Shown: one piece after another, positions 53,514-63,708 of the stretch
Layout of the letters: each line of letters begins with the position of its first letter
Position numbering within the stretch: the stretch's first letter is position 1
Assembly (NCBI GenBank): GCA_000565345.1
Contig: AQOF01000005.1
Span: 57,797-121,796, forward strand
Source of the DNA: Salinivibrio costicola subsp. costicola ATCC 33508 = LMG 11651
GTDB taxonomy: Bacteria; Pseudomonadota; Gammaproteobacteria; Enterobacterales; Vibrionaceae
Direction: 5' to 3'
DNA: 64,000 nucleotides
The notes under the pieces: model-generated
What the model was told of the DNA's origin: nothing
What the model saw: the letters and a program-made list of their open reading frames with translations, nothing else
Database searches by the model: none
Made by a program: the position numbers and the translations under genes

Positions 53514-54509
53514 ATGAAACGCGGATTGGCACTGATGACGATGATATTCGCTGCACTGGCAGGTTTTAGTGTCTGGCAGCACCTACGTTTACCCGCGTCT
53601 ACCTCATTGTCACCATTGACGATTGCGGTTTCATTAACGCCGTTGTCAGCGCCTATCATCGTTGCCAAAGAACAAGGTTTATTTAAAAAACATGGCATCG
53701 ACATGACGCTAAAACCGGTTCATGGCGGAGTGAAAAGTTTTCAAGCACTGGTTGCGGGAGAGGCGGACTTAGCTACTACGTCAGAAACAGTGGCGATGTT
53801 TAATAGCTTTGAAAGAGAGGATTTTAACATTCTGACTAGCTTTGTTGAGTCAGACAATGATGTGAAACTGTGGTCTATCCATCGTGCAATTGGTCACTCG
53901 CTCCCTGATGCGCTTCGGAGCGCACGTGTTGGAGTGGTCGCGTCAAGCGCGAGTGAGTACTTCTTCGACTCATTGCTCCAGCTGTATGATATGCCAACTG
54001 AGACAATAGAGAAGGTTTATTACTCGCCTGAGGCGTTGCCGTCGGCACTACTCGACAATGAAGTTGATGCGATTGCTATTTGGGAACCTTACGGCTATCA
54101 ACTAGTAAAACGAGCCCATGAGTCAGTACAAGCACTCGATAGTAAAGGCTTACATAGCTTATCTTTTTTATTGGTAAGTGATCGTTTAGTTGCGAAAAAG
54201 CAGCACCAAGATATGCGTCGCGTCATTCGAGCCTTGGATGAAGCGGTAGATGTTATTCATCAACGGCCTGAGCAAGCGAAAGCCCAGGTCGCTGCGTATC
54301 TTTCAATGTCCGACGACAAGCTCGGCTGGCTTTGGCAGGACTATTTATTTCGCCTGTCGTTAAACGACTCTTTACTGTTGCGTTTAAAAAACCAAGCTCG
54401 GTGGGCGCAACGCGCGGGATTGGTTACGGGACCAACACCATCGTATCGTCATTTACTTAACCCTGGCCCCTTGGTTGAAGCAACTCAAAAAGTGAGTCTA
54501 TTAGAATGA
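53514..54509 (+). CDS. Periplasmic substrate-binding protein, NMT1/THI5-TauA type
   Basis: The 331-residue product starts with a hydrophobic segment (about residues 3-21) that could be a signal peptide or an uncleaved anchor; no clear cleavage site is visible. A type II binding-protein fold follows, with TIAVSLTPLSAPIIVAKEQG, the glycine-rich HGG region, GEADLATTSETVAMFNS (about 80-96) and DNEVDAIAIWEPYGYQL (about 180). This pattern is that of binding proteins for sulfonates, nitrate or pyrimidine precursors; the ligand is unknown. No permease or ATPase gene is near. Instead it overlaps a diguanylate cyclase gene by four bases, so a sensing role is more likely than transport. Confidence 0.85.
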   Translation: MKRGLALMTMIFAALAGFSVWQHLRLPASTSLSPLTIAVSLTPLSAPIIVAKEQGLFKKHGIDMTLKPVHGGVKSFQALVAGEADLATTSETVAMFNSFEREDFNILTSFVESDNDVKLWSIHRAIGHSLPDALRSARVGVVASSASEYFFDSLLQLYDMPTETIEKVYYSPEALPSALLDNEVDAIAIWEPYGYQLVKRAHESVQALDSKGLHSLSFLLVSDRLVAKKQHQDMRRVIRALDEAVDVIHQRPEQAKAQVAAYLSMSDDKLGWLWQDYLFRLSLNDSLLLRLKNQARWAQRAGLVTGPTPSYRHLLNPGPLVEATQKVSLLE

Positions 54510-55810
54510 AAATCGGTCAGCAGTTAAACATCGTTGTTTACGCATGTGCGGCATTGACGCTGGTAACACTATTGATCACGGTAGAGCTTTTTCAGAAACA
54601 AAGTCAGACGCAAGCACGCTTAGATAGAATTGTTGCGGTGCATTCTCAAATCGACAGTTTACGCGGTCGTTTGTGGCTATATCGTCAATACCCCAGTGCG
54701 CAAACCCGCCAAGATGTATACCAATCAACCAATGCGTTGCGGGCTCAGCTATCCAGTGACCAGCATGCGATTCCTCCCCAGTCAGTGCAGTCTATGACGC
54801 AAGCGGCGGACAGTATTGACCGTTTGCTGGATACCACAACAGGCCAATTTGGTCGGGAGCAGAGCGTTGATGAAGGGCGGCTGATGCTTTTTTCACGATT
54901 TAATATTTTACTACAAGCCATGAGCGAGGCGGCATTTTCTGTGCGTCAGCAAGCGATGCATGATGCATCTAAACAGCAGAAAATGCTGCTTGTTGTCCAT
55001 GGTGGTATTTTGGTGCTGTTGGCCTTATTAGTAACGATTTTTGCAACCCGTTTACGACGACGTTTAAGACAACGCTTAAAAACATTACACAGCACGGTTA
55101 CTCAGATTAAAAAAGGTGATTTAACCACTGAATTAATCATGACCGATAAAGATGAACTGACCGAACTGGCGGATCATGTCAATGAAATGAAGCATGCGCT
55201 TAGCCATACCATGGTGGATAAAAACCAACTGAGTGAAGAAGTCGCACGGCAAACACAACAGCTTCGCGAGCAACAACACCAGCTTAAATTTTTAGCGGAG
55301 CATGATGAATTAACAGGTTTATTTAACCGACGTGCGTTTGAATCGCATGTCGATGTGGCTTTGATGCGGGCCAACCGAGCACAAACGAATGCTGCGTTAC
55401 TGTTTATCGACTTGAATAACTTTAAACAAGTCAATGACACCTATGGCCACGGGGTCGGGGACGAGTTGCTCAGGGTTGTGAGCCAACGTCTAAAGTACGC
55501 CGTCCGTCGTTCTGATTTAGTCGGGCGTTTAGGCGGTGACGAATTTATTGTGTGGTTGGATCTATTGACAGATAAAGATGCATTGAATGAAGTTATTCGC
55601 CGTATTCAAGATGATGTCCATGCACCTATATTAACCGAGAAAGCAGAGTTATCACTGGTGAGTAGTATTGGCGTCAGTTGCTTTCCTACCGACGGATTGG
55701 AGTTGCAACAAATGATGAATCAAGCCGATGCGGCCATGTATTACGCGAAAACACATGCTAACGAGCGGCACTGCTTATATTCCAATCTGCCTGCCGAGCG
55801 GATACAGTAA
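54506..55810 (+). CDS. Membrane diguanylate cyclase with HAMP and GGDEF domains
   Basis: The 434-residue product has a membrane helix (about residues 8-28), a periplasmic helical region (30-158), a second helix (160-181), a HAMP domain (about 182-236), a short coiled coil (237-262) and a GGDEF domain (265-430). The active site is intact (GGDEF at 343-347; metal ligand D302 in FIDLNNFKQVND). An inhibitory I-site, RRSD (334-337), lies exactly five residues before GGDEF, so product inhibition is expected. There is no EAL domain. It overlaps the binding-protein gene as ATGA; the predicted circuit is binding protein to periplasmic domain to c-di-GMP. NspS-MbaA of V. cholerae is a known parallel with a different binding-protein type. 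Confidence 0.93.
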   Translation: MKIGQQLNIVVYACAALTLVTLLITVELFQKQSQTQARLDRIVAVHSQIDSLRGRLWLYRQYPSAQTRQDVYQSTNALRAQLSSDQHAIPPQSVQSMTQAADSIDRLLDTTTGQFGREQSVDEGRLMLFSRFNILLQAMSEAAFSVRQQAMHDASKQQKMLLVVHGGILVLLALLVTIFATRLRRRLRQRLKTLHSTVTQIKKGDLTTELIMTDKDELTELADHVNEMKHALSHTMVDKNQLSEEVARQTQQLREQQHQLKFLAEHDELTGLFNRRAFESHVDVALMRANRAQTNAALLFIDLNNFKQVNDTYGHGVGDELLRVVSQRLKYAVRRSDLVGRLGGDEFIVWLDLLTDKDALNEVIRRIQDDVHAPILTEKAELSLVSSIGVSCFPTDGLELQQMMNQADAAMYYAKTHANERHCLYSNLPAERIQ

Positions 55811-55836
55811 CGAATTTTGCGACACGAGTAGCTTGC

Positions 55837-56394
55837 ATGTCTTTTTCCCGCATCGACGATCATTGGCTAGCGGGCGCGCGCGCCTGTCCTTCTCCCCATT
55901 ATAACTCACGCCCGGATAGCGAGGATATTTCCTTGCTGGTGGTTCACAATATCAGCCTGCCCCCCGGCCAGTTCGACGGTCCCTATATTGAGCAATTTTT
56001 TCAGGGCAACCTCGACGCTGACGCGCACCCTTATTTTGCCCAGATCCGTGATCTTCGCGTGTCCGCACACCTACTGATCCGACGAGATGGAAGTGTGATC
56101 CAGTTTGTACCATTCAACGAACGCGCATGGCATGCTGGCATCTCGTGTTTTGACGGTCGGCAGCAATGTAACGATTTTTCTATCGGTATTGAGCTTGAGG
56201 GCACAGACACACTTCCATACACCGACCAGCAGTATCAATCGTTAGCGGCGATCACGCAGACGCTGATGCAGTACTATCCAGCCATCACCCGTGATCGGAT
56301 CACAGGACATCAACATATTGCGCCCGGACGGAAGACCGATCCTGGCCATGTGTTTGACTGGGAAAGATTACACCTACTGCTCTATACTGCCTGA
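55837..56394 (+). CDS. ampD: 1,6-anhydro-N-acetylmuramyl-L-alanine amidase AmpD
   Basis: AmpD cuts the peptide from anhydromuropeptides in cell-wall recycling; loss of it activates AmpR-dependent beta-lactamases where present. The 185-residue cytoplasmic product has the zinc histidine in LLVVHNISLPPGQFDG (about residue 34), the family stretch NDFSIGIELEGTDTLPY and the second zinc region GHQHIAPGRKTDPG. It lacks a signal peptide, so it is AmpD and not the exported AmiD. It precedes pdhR, as in Vibrio and E. coli (where ampE intervenes; no ampE here). Confidence 0.95.
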   Translation: MSFSRIDDHWLAGARACPSPHYNSRPDSEDISLLVVHNISLPPGQFDGPYIEQFFQGNLDADAHPYFAQIRDLRVSAHLLIRRDGSVIQFVPFNERAWHAGISCFDGRQQCNDFSIGIELEGTDTLPYTDQQYQSLAAITQTLMQYYPAITRDRITGHQHIAPGRKTDPGHVFDWERLHLLLYTA

Positions 56395-56410
56395 CAAAGC
56401 AGTCATTCTC

Positions 56411-56426
56411 TTTGGTCTGACCAATT
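56411..56426 (+). promoter_or_regulatory. PdhR-binding site 1
   Basis: TTTGGTCTGACCAATT matches the PdhR consensus ATTGGTNNNACCAAT with one mismatch in the left arm. It lies 212 bases before pdhR, just after the ampD stop. Confidence 0.75.
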
Positions 56427-56543
56427 TTAGAGCGCCGTGAAAAAACAACTGTCAGGTGACGAATACAGGGGTTTCCATGATGTCAATCAAAGTTCAGGTG
56501 GACAGAATATCCGCTGTCTGGTAACTTTAGAGAATAATAAAGT

Positions 56544-56560
56544 AATTGGTCTTACCAATT
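56544..56560 (+). promoter_or_regulatory. PdhR-binding site 2, perfect palindrome
   Basis: AATTGGT-CTT-ACCAATT is a full match to the PdhR consensus with 7-bp perfect arms. It lies 63 bases before the pdhR start, in the promoter region, and should mediate autorepression relieved by pyruvate. Confidence 0.9.
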
Positions 56561-56622
56561 TACAATCAGTCAGTTTCTGCAGCTAAGCGCCAAGCTTGGG
56601 GGGCAGATGGTCAATAAATACA

Positions 56623-57396
56623 ATGGCATATCAGCGAATTCGTCAACCCAAACTCTCAGATGTTATCGAGAAAGAGCTCGAAGGTTTAATTCTGGAAGGG
56701 ACCTTGTCTCCAGGCCAGAAGCTACCGCCTGAGCGAGAGTTAGCGGTCCAGTTTGATGTGTCTCGTCCATCAGTCCGTGAGGCGATTCAGCGACTTGAAG
56801 TAAAAAAGCTGCTCACTCGCAAACAAGGTGGCGGCACCTTTGTCAGTCAACGACTGTGGCAGCGATTTTCTGAACCCCTGCTAGAGTTATTGGCGGACCA
56901 TCCGGAAACCCAGCTTGATTTGTTGGAATCACGGCATGCGCTCGAAGGTATTTCTTCTTATTTCGCCGCTTTACGGGGCACGGAAGAGGATTTTTCTCGG
57001 ATTGAAGATTGCCATGATGCGATTCGACAAGCGCAGAAAGATGGGGACTTAAAGGCAGAAGCTTCCGCCGTCATGCAATATCTCGTTGCCGTAACGGAAG
57101 CGGCGCACAATGTGGTACTACTGCATATCATGCGTAGCCTCGCACCGTTACTGGAACAGAATATTTATCAAAACTTTGAGCTACTTTATCGCCGTCAAGA
57201 GACGGTGGAAAATGTCAGCCGACACCGAGCTGAGATCGTGGATGCAATCACCGCTGGCGAGCCAGAAAAAGCGAGACAGGCGTCGCATGCACACTTAGCT
57301 TACATTGAGGAAACTCTGTTGGATCTTGGCCGAGAAGAAAGCCGTCGAGAACGGTCTCTACGTCGAATTCAACAACGCAAGGACGAGCTGGAGTAA
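56623..57396 (+). CDS. pdhR: Pyruvate dehydrogenase complex repressor PdhR
   Basis: PdhR is a GntR/FadR-family repressor of the pyruvate dehydrogenase operon, released by pyruvate. The 257-residue product has an N-terminal winged helix (about residues 10-75: [20 protein letters not shown], then VREAIQRLE) and a C-terminal FCD ligand domain of helices. ATG 56623 gives the standard [16 protein letters not shown] start; an in-frame ATG at 56596 is less likely. Two PdhR boxes lie upstream. Confidence 0.96.
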   Translation: MAYQRIRQPKLSDVIEKELEGLILEGTLSPGQKLPPERELAVQFDVSRPSVREAIQRLEVKKLLTRKQGGGTFVSQRLWQRFSEPLLELLADHPETQLDLLESRHALEGISSYFAALRGTEEDFSRIEDCHDAIRQAQKDGDLKAEASAVMQYLVAVTEAAHNVVLLHIMRSLAPLLEQNIYQNFELLYRRQETVENVSRHRAEIVDAITAGEPEKARQASHAHLAYIEETLLDLGREESRRERSLRRIQQRKDELE

Positions 57397-57488
57397 TCCC
57401 TATTCGCCGCCAAAATAAAGGCGAGGGGCCACTGCAGCTGCGACAACGTTTGTTTTGTACGAGTCAATCAACGAAAGGATAGATCGCC

Positions 57489-60157
57489 ATGTCTGAAGTC
57501 ATGAAAAATGACGTGGACGCACTTGAGACCCAAGAGTGGTTGCAAGCTCTTGAGTCAGTCGTTCGTGAAGAAGGTGTAGAACGTGCCCAGTTCCTTCTGG
57601 AGCAAGTCTTAGGGCAAGCACGTTTAGACGGTGTTGACATGCCAACTGGCGTGACCACCAACTATGTAAATACCATCCCTGCAGATCAAGAACCTGCTTA
57701 TCCAGGTGATGTGAACTTGGAACGTCGTATCCGTTCTATCATTCGTTGGAACGCAATCATGATCGTGTTGCGCGCGTCCAAGAAAGATTTAGAGCTGGGT
57801 GGCCACATGGCTTCATTCCAGTCATCGGCTGCGTTCTATGAAACTTGCTTTAACCACTTCTTCCGTGCGCCAAACGAGAAAGATGGTGGCGACCTGGTTT
57901 ATTATCAAGGTCATATCTCTCCAGGCATCTACGCGCGTGCGTTTGTGGAAGGTCGTCTCACTGCTGAGCAGCTCGACAACTTCCGCCAAGAAGTTGACGG
58001 TAACGGTATTTCCTCTTACCCGCACCCGAAACTGATGCCTGAGTTCTGGCAGTTCCCAACCGTATCTATGGGTCTGGGGCCTATTGCGTCTATCTACCAA
58101 GCGCGTTTCCTTAAGTATCTGAACGGTCGTGGCTTGAAAGACACCTCAGAGCAGCGTGTTTACGCGTTCTTAGGCGACGGTGAAATGGATGAGCCAGAAT
58201 CACGTGGTGCGCTGTCGTTTGCCGTCCGTGAAAAACTGGATAACCTGTGCTTTTTGATCAACTGTAACCTGCAGCGCCTTGATGGTCCTGTAATGGGTAA
58301 CGGTAAAATCGTTCAAGAGCTCGAAGGCCTATTTAAAGGCGCTGGCTGGAACGTGATCAAAGTGGTTTGGGGCTCTGGCTGGGATAAACTGCTGGCCAAA
58401 GACACCTCCGGTAAACTGCTGCAGTTGATGAACGAAACCATCGACGGCGATTACCAAACCTTCAAATCAAAAGACGGACGCCGCTACGTGCGTGAACACT
58501 TCTTCGGTAAATATCCTGAAACTGCAGCCCTGGTTGCCGATATGACCGACGAAGAAATCTTTGCGCTCAAACGTGGTGGTCATGAACCATCAAAACTGTT
58601 TGCTGCGTTCAAAGCGGCACAAGAGTGCAACGACCGTCCAACCGTGATCCTGGCGAAAACCGTTAAAGGTTACGGCATGGGTGAAGCGGCTGAAGGTAAA
58701 AACATCGCGCACCAAGTGAAGAAAATGGACATGACCCATGTTCACGCTATGCGTGATCGTCTTGGCCTACAAGACTTGCTGTCTGACGATGATGTGCAAA
58801 ACCTGACTTACCTAAAACTGGAAGAAGGATCTGCGGAACACGAATACCTGCATGCGCGCCGTAAAGCCCTGCACGGTTACACTCCGCAGCGCTTACCTAA
58901 GTTCACTGAAGAACTGACGCTGCCAAAACTGGATGATTTCTCTGCTCTGCTGTCTGAGCAGAAGCGTGATATCTCTACCACCATGGCGTTTGTACGCTCA
59001 TTGAACGTATTGCTGAAAGACAAGAGCATTGGCAAGAACGTAGTGCCAATCATTGCTGACGAAGCCCGTACTTTCGGTATGGAAGGTCTGTTCCGTCAGG
59101 TGGGTATCTATAACCCGCAAGGACAAACCTATACCCCAGAAGATCGTGGCGTGGTGTCTTACTACAAAGAAGACCAAGGCGGCCAAGTACTGCAAGAAGG
59201 ATCAACGAGCTAGGCGCGATGTCATCGTGGGTAGCGGCGGCGACCTCTTACAGCACCAATGATCTGCCAATGATCCCATTCTACATCTACTACTCCATGT
59301 TCGGCTTCCAACGTGTTGGCGACATGGCGTGGATGGCGGGTGACCAACAAGCACGTGGTTTCCTATTGGGTGCCACCGCAGGTCGTACCACCCTGAACGG
59401 TGAAGGTCTGCAACACGAAGACGGTCACAGCCATATTCTGGCAAGCACTGTACCTAACTGTGTGTCTTACGACCCAACCTTCGCGTACGAAGTGGCGGTG
59501 ATCATGCAAGACGGTATCCGTCGTATGTACGGTCCTGACCAAGAAAACATCTACTACTACCTGACGCTGATGAACGAAAACTATCATCAGCCAGCCATGC
59601 CTGAAGGCGCGGAAGACGGTATCCGTAAAGGTATCTATAAACTAGAAACCTACACGGGCGACAAAGCGAAAGTTCAGTTAATGGGCTCGGGCACCATCAT
59701 GACCGAAGTGCGCAAAGCAGCGAAACTGCTCAGCGATGAATTCGGCGTGGCGTCTGACGTTTACAGCGTGACCTCGTTCAACGAACTCGCACGTGACGGT
59801 CAGGATGTGGATCGTTTCAACATGCTGAACCCAGATGCAGAAAGCAAAGTGCCTTATATCCAAACGGTCATGGGATCTGAGCCTGCGATTGCTGCGACTG
59901 ATTACATGAAAAACTACGCTGACCAAGTTCGTGCGTTTATCCCAGCTGAGTCTTATAAAGTGCTGGGTACAGACGGCTTTGGTCGTTCTGACAGCCGCGA
60001 AAATCTACGTCGTCACTTTGAAGTGAACGCAGGCTATGTGGTGGTTGCGGCACTGAACGAGCTGGCTAAGCGTGGTGATGTTGATAAGAAAGTCGTGTCA
60101 GAAGCGATTAAGAAATTCGACATCGATACCAACAAAGTAAACCCGCTGTTCGCGTAA
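57489..60157 (+). CDS. aceE: Pyruvate dehydrogenase E1 component, with an apparent single-base deletion
   Basis: AceE is the homodimeric thiamine-diphosphate-dependent E1 that decarboxylates pyruvate. The first frame stops after QVLQEGSTS; adding one A at 59200-59202 continues it as QEGINELGAMSSWVAAATSY. The rebuilt 889 residues match E. coli (887). The ThDP motif is GDGEMDEPESRGALSFA (about residues 230-246, ending in the NCNLQRLDGPV stretch). The C-terminal part has GEGLQHEDGHSH and RSDSRENLRRHFEV. It follows pdhR by 92 bases and precedes aceF by 12. Confidence 0.96.
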
Positions 60158-60169
60158 GAGGCTGAAACA

Positions 60170-62049
60170 ATGTCAATCGAGATTAATGTACCTGACATCG
60201 GTGCGGATGAAGTAGAAGTGACTGAGATCCTTGTTAGCGTTGGCGACAAGGTAGAAGAAGAACAGTCGTTAATCACCGTTGAAGGTGATAAAGCATCCAT
60301 GGAAGTCCCTGCGTCACAAGCGGGTGTGGTCAAGGAAATCAAAATTGCCGAGGGTGATAAAGTCACCACTGGCTCTTTGATTATGATCTTCGAAGCCGAT
60401 GCGCCAGCGCAAAGCGCCCCAGCTCAAGAGGCGGCGCCAGCCGCCCCTGCTACAGCACCAGCGGCCGCATCAGAAACCAAAGAAGTGCACGTCCCTGATA
60501 TCGGTGGTGACGAAGTTGAAGTCACTGAGATCATGGTTGCGGTTGGCGATACCATTGAAGAAGAGCAGTCACTGATCACTGTTGAAGGCGATAAAGCCTC
60601 AATGGAAGTGCCTGCACCGTTTGCGGGTACCGTTAAAGAAATCAAGATCGCGGCGGGTGACAAGGTGTCAACTGGCTCACTGATCATGATGTTCGAAGTG
60701 GGTGGCAGTGCTCCAGCTGCAGACGCCCCAGCAGCAGCCGAGGCACCAGCGGCGCCGGCAGCAGCACAAGCAAAGACGTTCACGTCCCTGATATCGGTGG
60801 CGATGAAGTTGAAGTGACTGACATTATGGTTGCCGTTGGCGATACCATTGAAGAAGAGCAGTCACTGATCACCGTTGAAGGCGACAAAGCGTCAATGGAA
60901 GTACCGGCACCGTTTGCGGGTACAGTGAAAGAAATTAAAGTGGCCGCGGGTGATAAAGTCTCGACGGGCTCGTTGATCATGGTGTTCGAGGTTGCAGGTA
61001 GCGCACCAGCAGCACCTGCAGCGGCACCTGCTGCTGAAAAGGCGGCACCCGCTCCTGCGGCTAAGGCAGATGCCCCAGCGGCTAAAGCTGACGCCGGCAA
61101 AGACGAGTTTGTAGAGAACAAAGAATACGCGCATGCGTCGCCTGTTGTTCGTCGTCTTGCCCGCGAATTTGGCGTGAACCTTGCGAAGGTGAAAGGAACG
61201 GGTCGTAAAGGACGCGTACTGAAAGAAGACGTTCAGAGCTTTGTCAAAGACGCGCTAAAACGCCTTGAATCGGGTGCAGCATCTGGCTCAGGCGACGGCA
61301 GTGCACTTGGCTTGCTCCCTTGGCCTAAAGTGGACTTCAGCAAATTCGGTGAAACCGAAGTCAAACCACTGTCACGCATTAAGAAGATCTCGGGTGCGAA
61401 CCTGGCACGTAACTGGGTGATGATCCCGCACGTGACGCAGTGGGATAACGCTGATATCACTGAAGTGGAAGCGTTCCGTAAAGAGCAAAACGCGATTGAG
61501 AAGAAGAAAGAGTCTGGCATGAAGATCACCCCATTGGTGTTCATCATGAAAGCCGCTGCTAAAGCGCTGGAAGCTTTCCCTTCATTCAACGCATCACTGT
61601 CGGAAGACGGTGAAAGCCTGATCATGAAAAAATATGTCAACATCGGCATTGCGGTTGATACGCCAAATGGTCTGGTTGTGCCTGTCTTTAAGGACGTGAA
61701 CAAAAAAGGCATCTACGAGTTATCTGAAGAGCTGATGGCAGTCTCGAAGAAAGCGCGTGCGGGCAAGCTCACTGCTTCTGATATGCAGGGCGGTTGCTTT
61801 ACCATCTCAAGCCTAGGTGGTTTGGGCGGTACCGCGTTTACGCCAATCGTTAATGCACCAGAAGTCTCAATCTTGGGTGTCTCTAAGTCAGAAATGAAGC
61901 CAGTATGGAACGGTAAGGACTTTGAACCTCGCCTGATGCTGCCACTGTCTCTGTCTTATGACCACCGTGTGATTGACGGTGCTGAGGGTGCGCGCTTTAT
62001 CAGCTACCTCAACGGTCTAATGTCCGATATCCGCCGTTTGGTACTGTAA
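60170..62049 (+). CDS. aceF: Pyruvate dehydrogenase E2 (dihydrolipoamide acetyltransferase), with an apparent single-base deletion
   Basis: AceF is the core of the complex and transfers acetyl groups to CoA. Adding one A in the A3 run at 60772-60774 joins two frames into 626 residues. There are three lipoyl domains, each with the lipoylated lysine in GDKASMEVP (about residues 40, 146 and 243), separated by Ala/Pro-rich linkers. The E1/E3-binding domain follows ([20 protein letters not shown], about 325), then the catalytic domain ending [17 protein letters not shown] with the active histidine. Lipoyl domains 2 and 3 are nearly identical in DNA, which suggests recent duplication or gene conversion. 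Confidence 0.96.
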
Positions 62050-62232
62050 TCGCAACATCGACAACCCAACCGGTCCGTGAAGGGTCGGTTGGGAATTGTT
62101 GTGCAGCTCACAGGCTATGGGTTTTTATTTTTCAGCCCATTAACATGGCTGTAAACTGTGGCACCAAACACCCACAACAATAAAAACTACCGCTCTTAGC
62201 CTGTCAGGGAATAAGACTACAACGAGGTCAGA

Positions 62233-63657
62233 ATGAGTAAAGAAATCAAAGCGCAAGTCGTCGTTCTTGGCGCTGGTCCTGCTGGATACTCCGCCGCTTT
62301 CCGCTGTGCCGACCTAGGTTTGGAAACAGTGCTGGTTGAACGTTACAACACCCTAGGGGGTGTGTGTCTAAACGTTGGCTGTATTCCTTCTAAAGCCCTA
62401 CTACACGTTGCCAAAGTGATCGAAGAAGCCAAAGCGATGGCTGATCATGGCGTGGTTTTCGGCGAGCCACAAACCGACATCGACAAAATCCGCTCTTGGA
62501 AAGACAAGGTGATCGGTCAGTTGACCGGTGGCTTAGGTGGCATGGCCAAGCAGCGTAAAGTGACCGTGGTTAACGGTACCGGCCGTTTCACTGGCGCCAA
62601 CACCCTGTTGGTCGAGGGTGAAGAAAGCACCACCATTAATTTTGATAACGCGATCATCGCGGCCGGCTCTCGTCCTATCGAGCTGCCATTTATCCCGCAT
62701 GATGATCCACGTATCTGGGACTCTACTGACGCGCTCGAGCTCAAAGAAGTACCAGAGAAAATGCTGCTGATGGGCGGTGGTATCATTGGTCTAGAAATGG
62801 GTACTGTCTATCACGCATTGGGCTCACAGGTCGATGTGGTCGAAATGTGTGATCAGGTGATCCCGGCGGCCGATAAAGACGTGATTAAAGTCTTTACCAA
62901 GCGTATCAGCAAGAAAATGAACCTGATGCTGGAAACCAAAGTCACCGCAGTAGAAGCCAAAGAAGATGGTATTTACGTGACGATGGAAGGCAAAAAAGCG
63001 CCAGCAGAGCCAGTACGTTATGATGCTGTATTGGTTGCGATTGGCCGTAGCCCGAATGGCAAACTGCTTGACGCCGGCCAAGCCGGGGTTGAAGTTGACG
63101 ATCGCGGCTTCATCAATGTTGATAAGCAAATGCGCACTAACGTGCCACACATCTATGCGATCGGCGATATTGTTGGTCAGCCAATGCTTGCGCATAAAGG
63201 TGTGCATGAAGGCCATGTGGCTGCGGAAGTCATTTCTGGTAAGAAACATTACTTTGATCCGAAAGTGATCCCATCGATTGCTTATACTGAGCCAGAAGTA
63301 GCATGGGTCGGTAAAACCGAGAAAGAATGTAAGGAAGAGGGCATCAACTACGAAGCCTCTACCTTCCCATGGGCGGCTTCTGGTCGTGCGATTGCGTCTG
63401 ACTGCGCTGACGGTATGACCAAGCTTATCTTCGATAAAGATACGCACCGTGTCATCGGGGGTGCCGTTGTCGGTACCAACGGTGGTGAGCTGTTGGGCGA
63501 AATCGGTCTTGCGATTGAAATGGGCTGTGATGCCGAAGACATCGTGTTGACTGTTCACGCTCACCCAACACTCCATGAGTCTGTTGGCTTGGCCGCTGAA
63601 GTGTTTGAAGGCTCAATCACGGATATGCCGAATCCAAAAGCGAAGAAAAAGAAATAA
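62233..63657 (+). CDS. lpd: Dihydrolipoyl dehydrogenase (E3)
   Basis: Lpd reoxidises dihydrolipoamide in the pyruvate and 2-oxoglutarate dehydrogenase complexes. The 474-residue product has the FAD motif VVLGAGPAGYSAAFRCADLG (residues 10-29), the redox-active disulfide GGVCLNVGCIPSK (about 43-55), the NAD motif MGGGIIGLEMGTVYHALG and the C-terminal catalytic pair HAHPTLHES. The 183-base gap after aceF contains an inverted repeat CCCAACCG / CGGTTGGG (62063-62091) and room for a separate lpd promoter, as in E. coli. Confidence 0.98.
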   Translation: MSKEIKAQVVVLGAGPAGYSAAFRCADLGLETVLVERYNTLGGVCLNVGCIPSKALLHVAKVIEEAKAMADHGVVFGEPQTDIDKIRSWKDKVIGQLTGGLGGMAKQRKVTVVNGTGRFTGANTLLVEGEESTTINFDNAIIAAGSRPIELPFIPHDDPRIWDSTDALELKEVPEKMLLMGGGIIGLEMGTVYHALGSQVDVVEMCDQVIPAADKDVIKVFTKRISKKMNLMLETKVTAVEAKEDGIYVTMEGKKAPAEPVRYDAVLVAIGRSPNGKLLDAGQAGVEVDDRGFINVDKQMRTNVPHIYAIGDIVGQPMLAHKGVHEGHVAAEVISGKKHYFDPKVIPSIAYTEPEVAWVGKTEKECKEEGINYEASTFPWAASGRAIASDCADGMTKLIFDKDTHRVIGGAVVGTNGGELLGEIGLAIEMGCDAEDIVLTVHAHPTLHESVGLAAEVFEGSITDMPNPKAKKKK

Positions 63658-63682
63658 ACTGTGCGTTTATATTTTTCTTATT

Positions 63683-63708
63683 AAGCCCTGCATTGCGGGG
63701 CTTTTTTG
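63683..63708 (+). terminator. Rho-independent terminator after lpd
   Basis: AAGCCC / GGGCTT arms around TGCATTGCG with a T6 tail (63683-63707), 26 bases after the lpd stop. The tail is immediately followed by intron-like sequence. Confidence 0.88.

Noticed and set aside
59190..59225. Programmed frameshift in aceE or other broken genes
   Set aside because: None of the ten sites shows a slippery heptamer with a downstream structure in the right place, and these genes are not frameshifted in relatives. Single-base sequence error is simpler.
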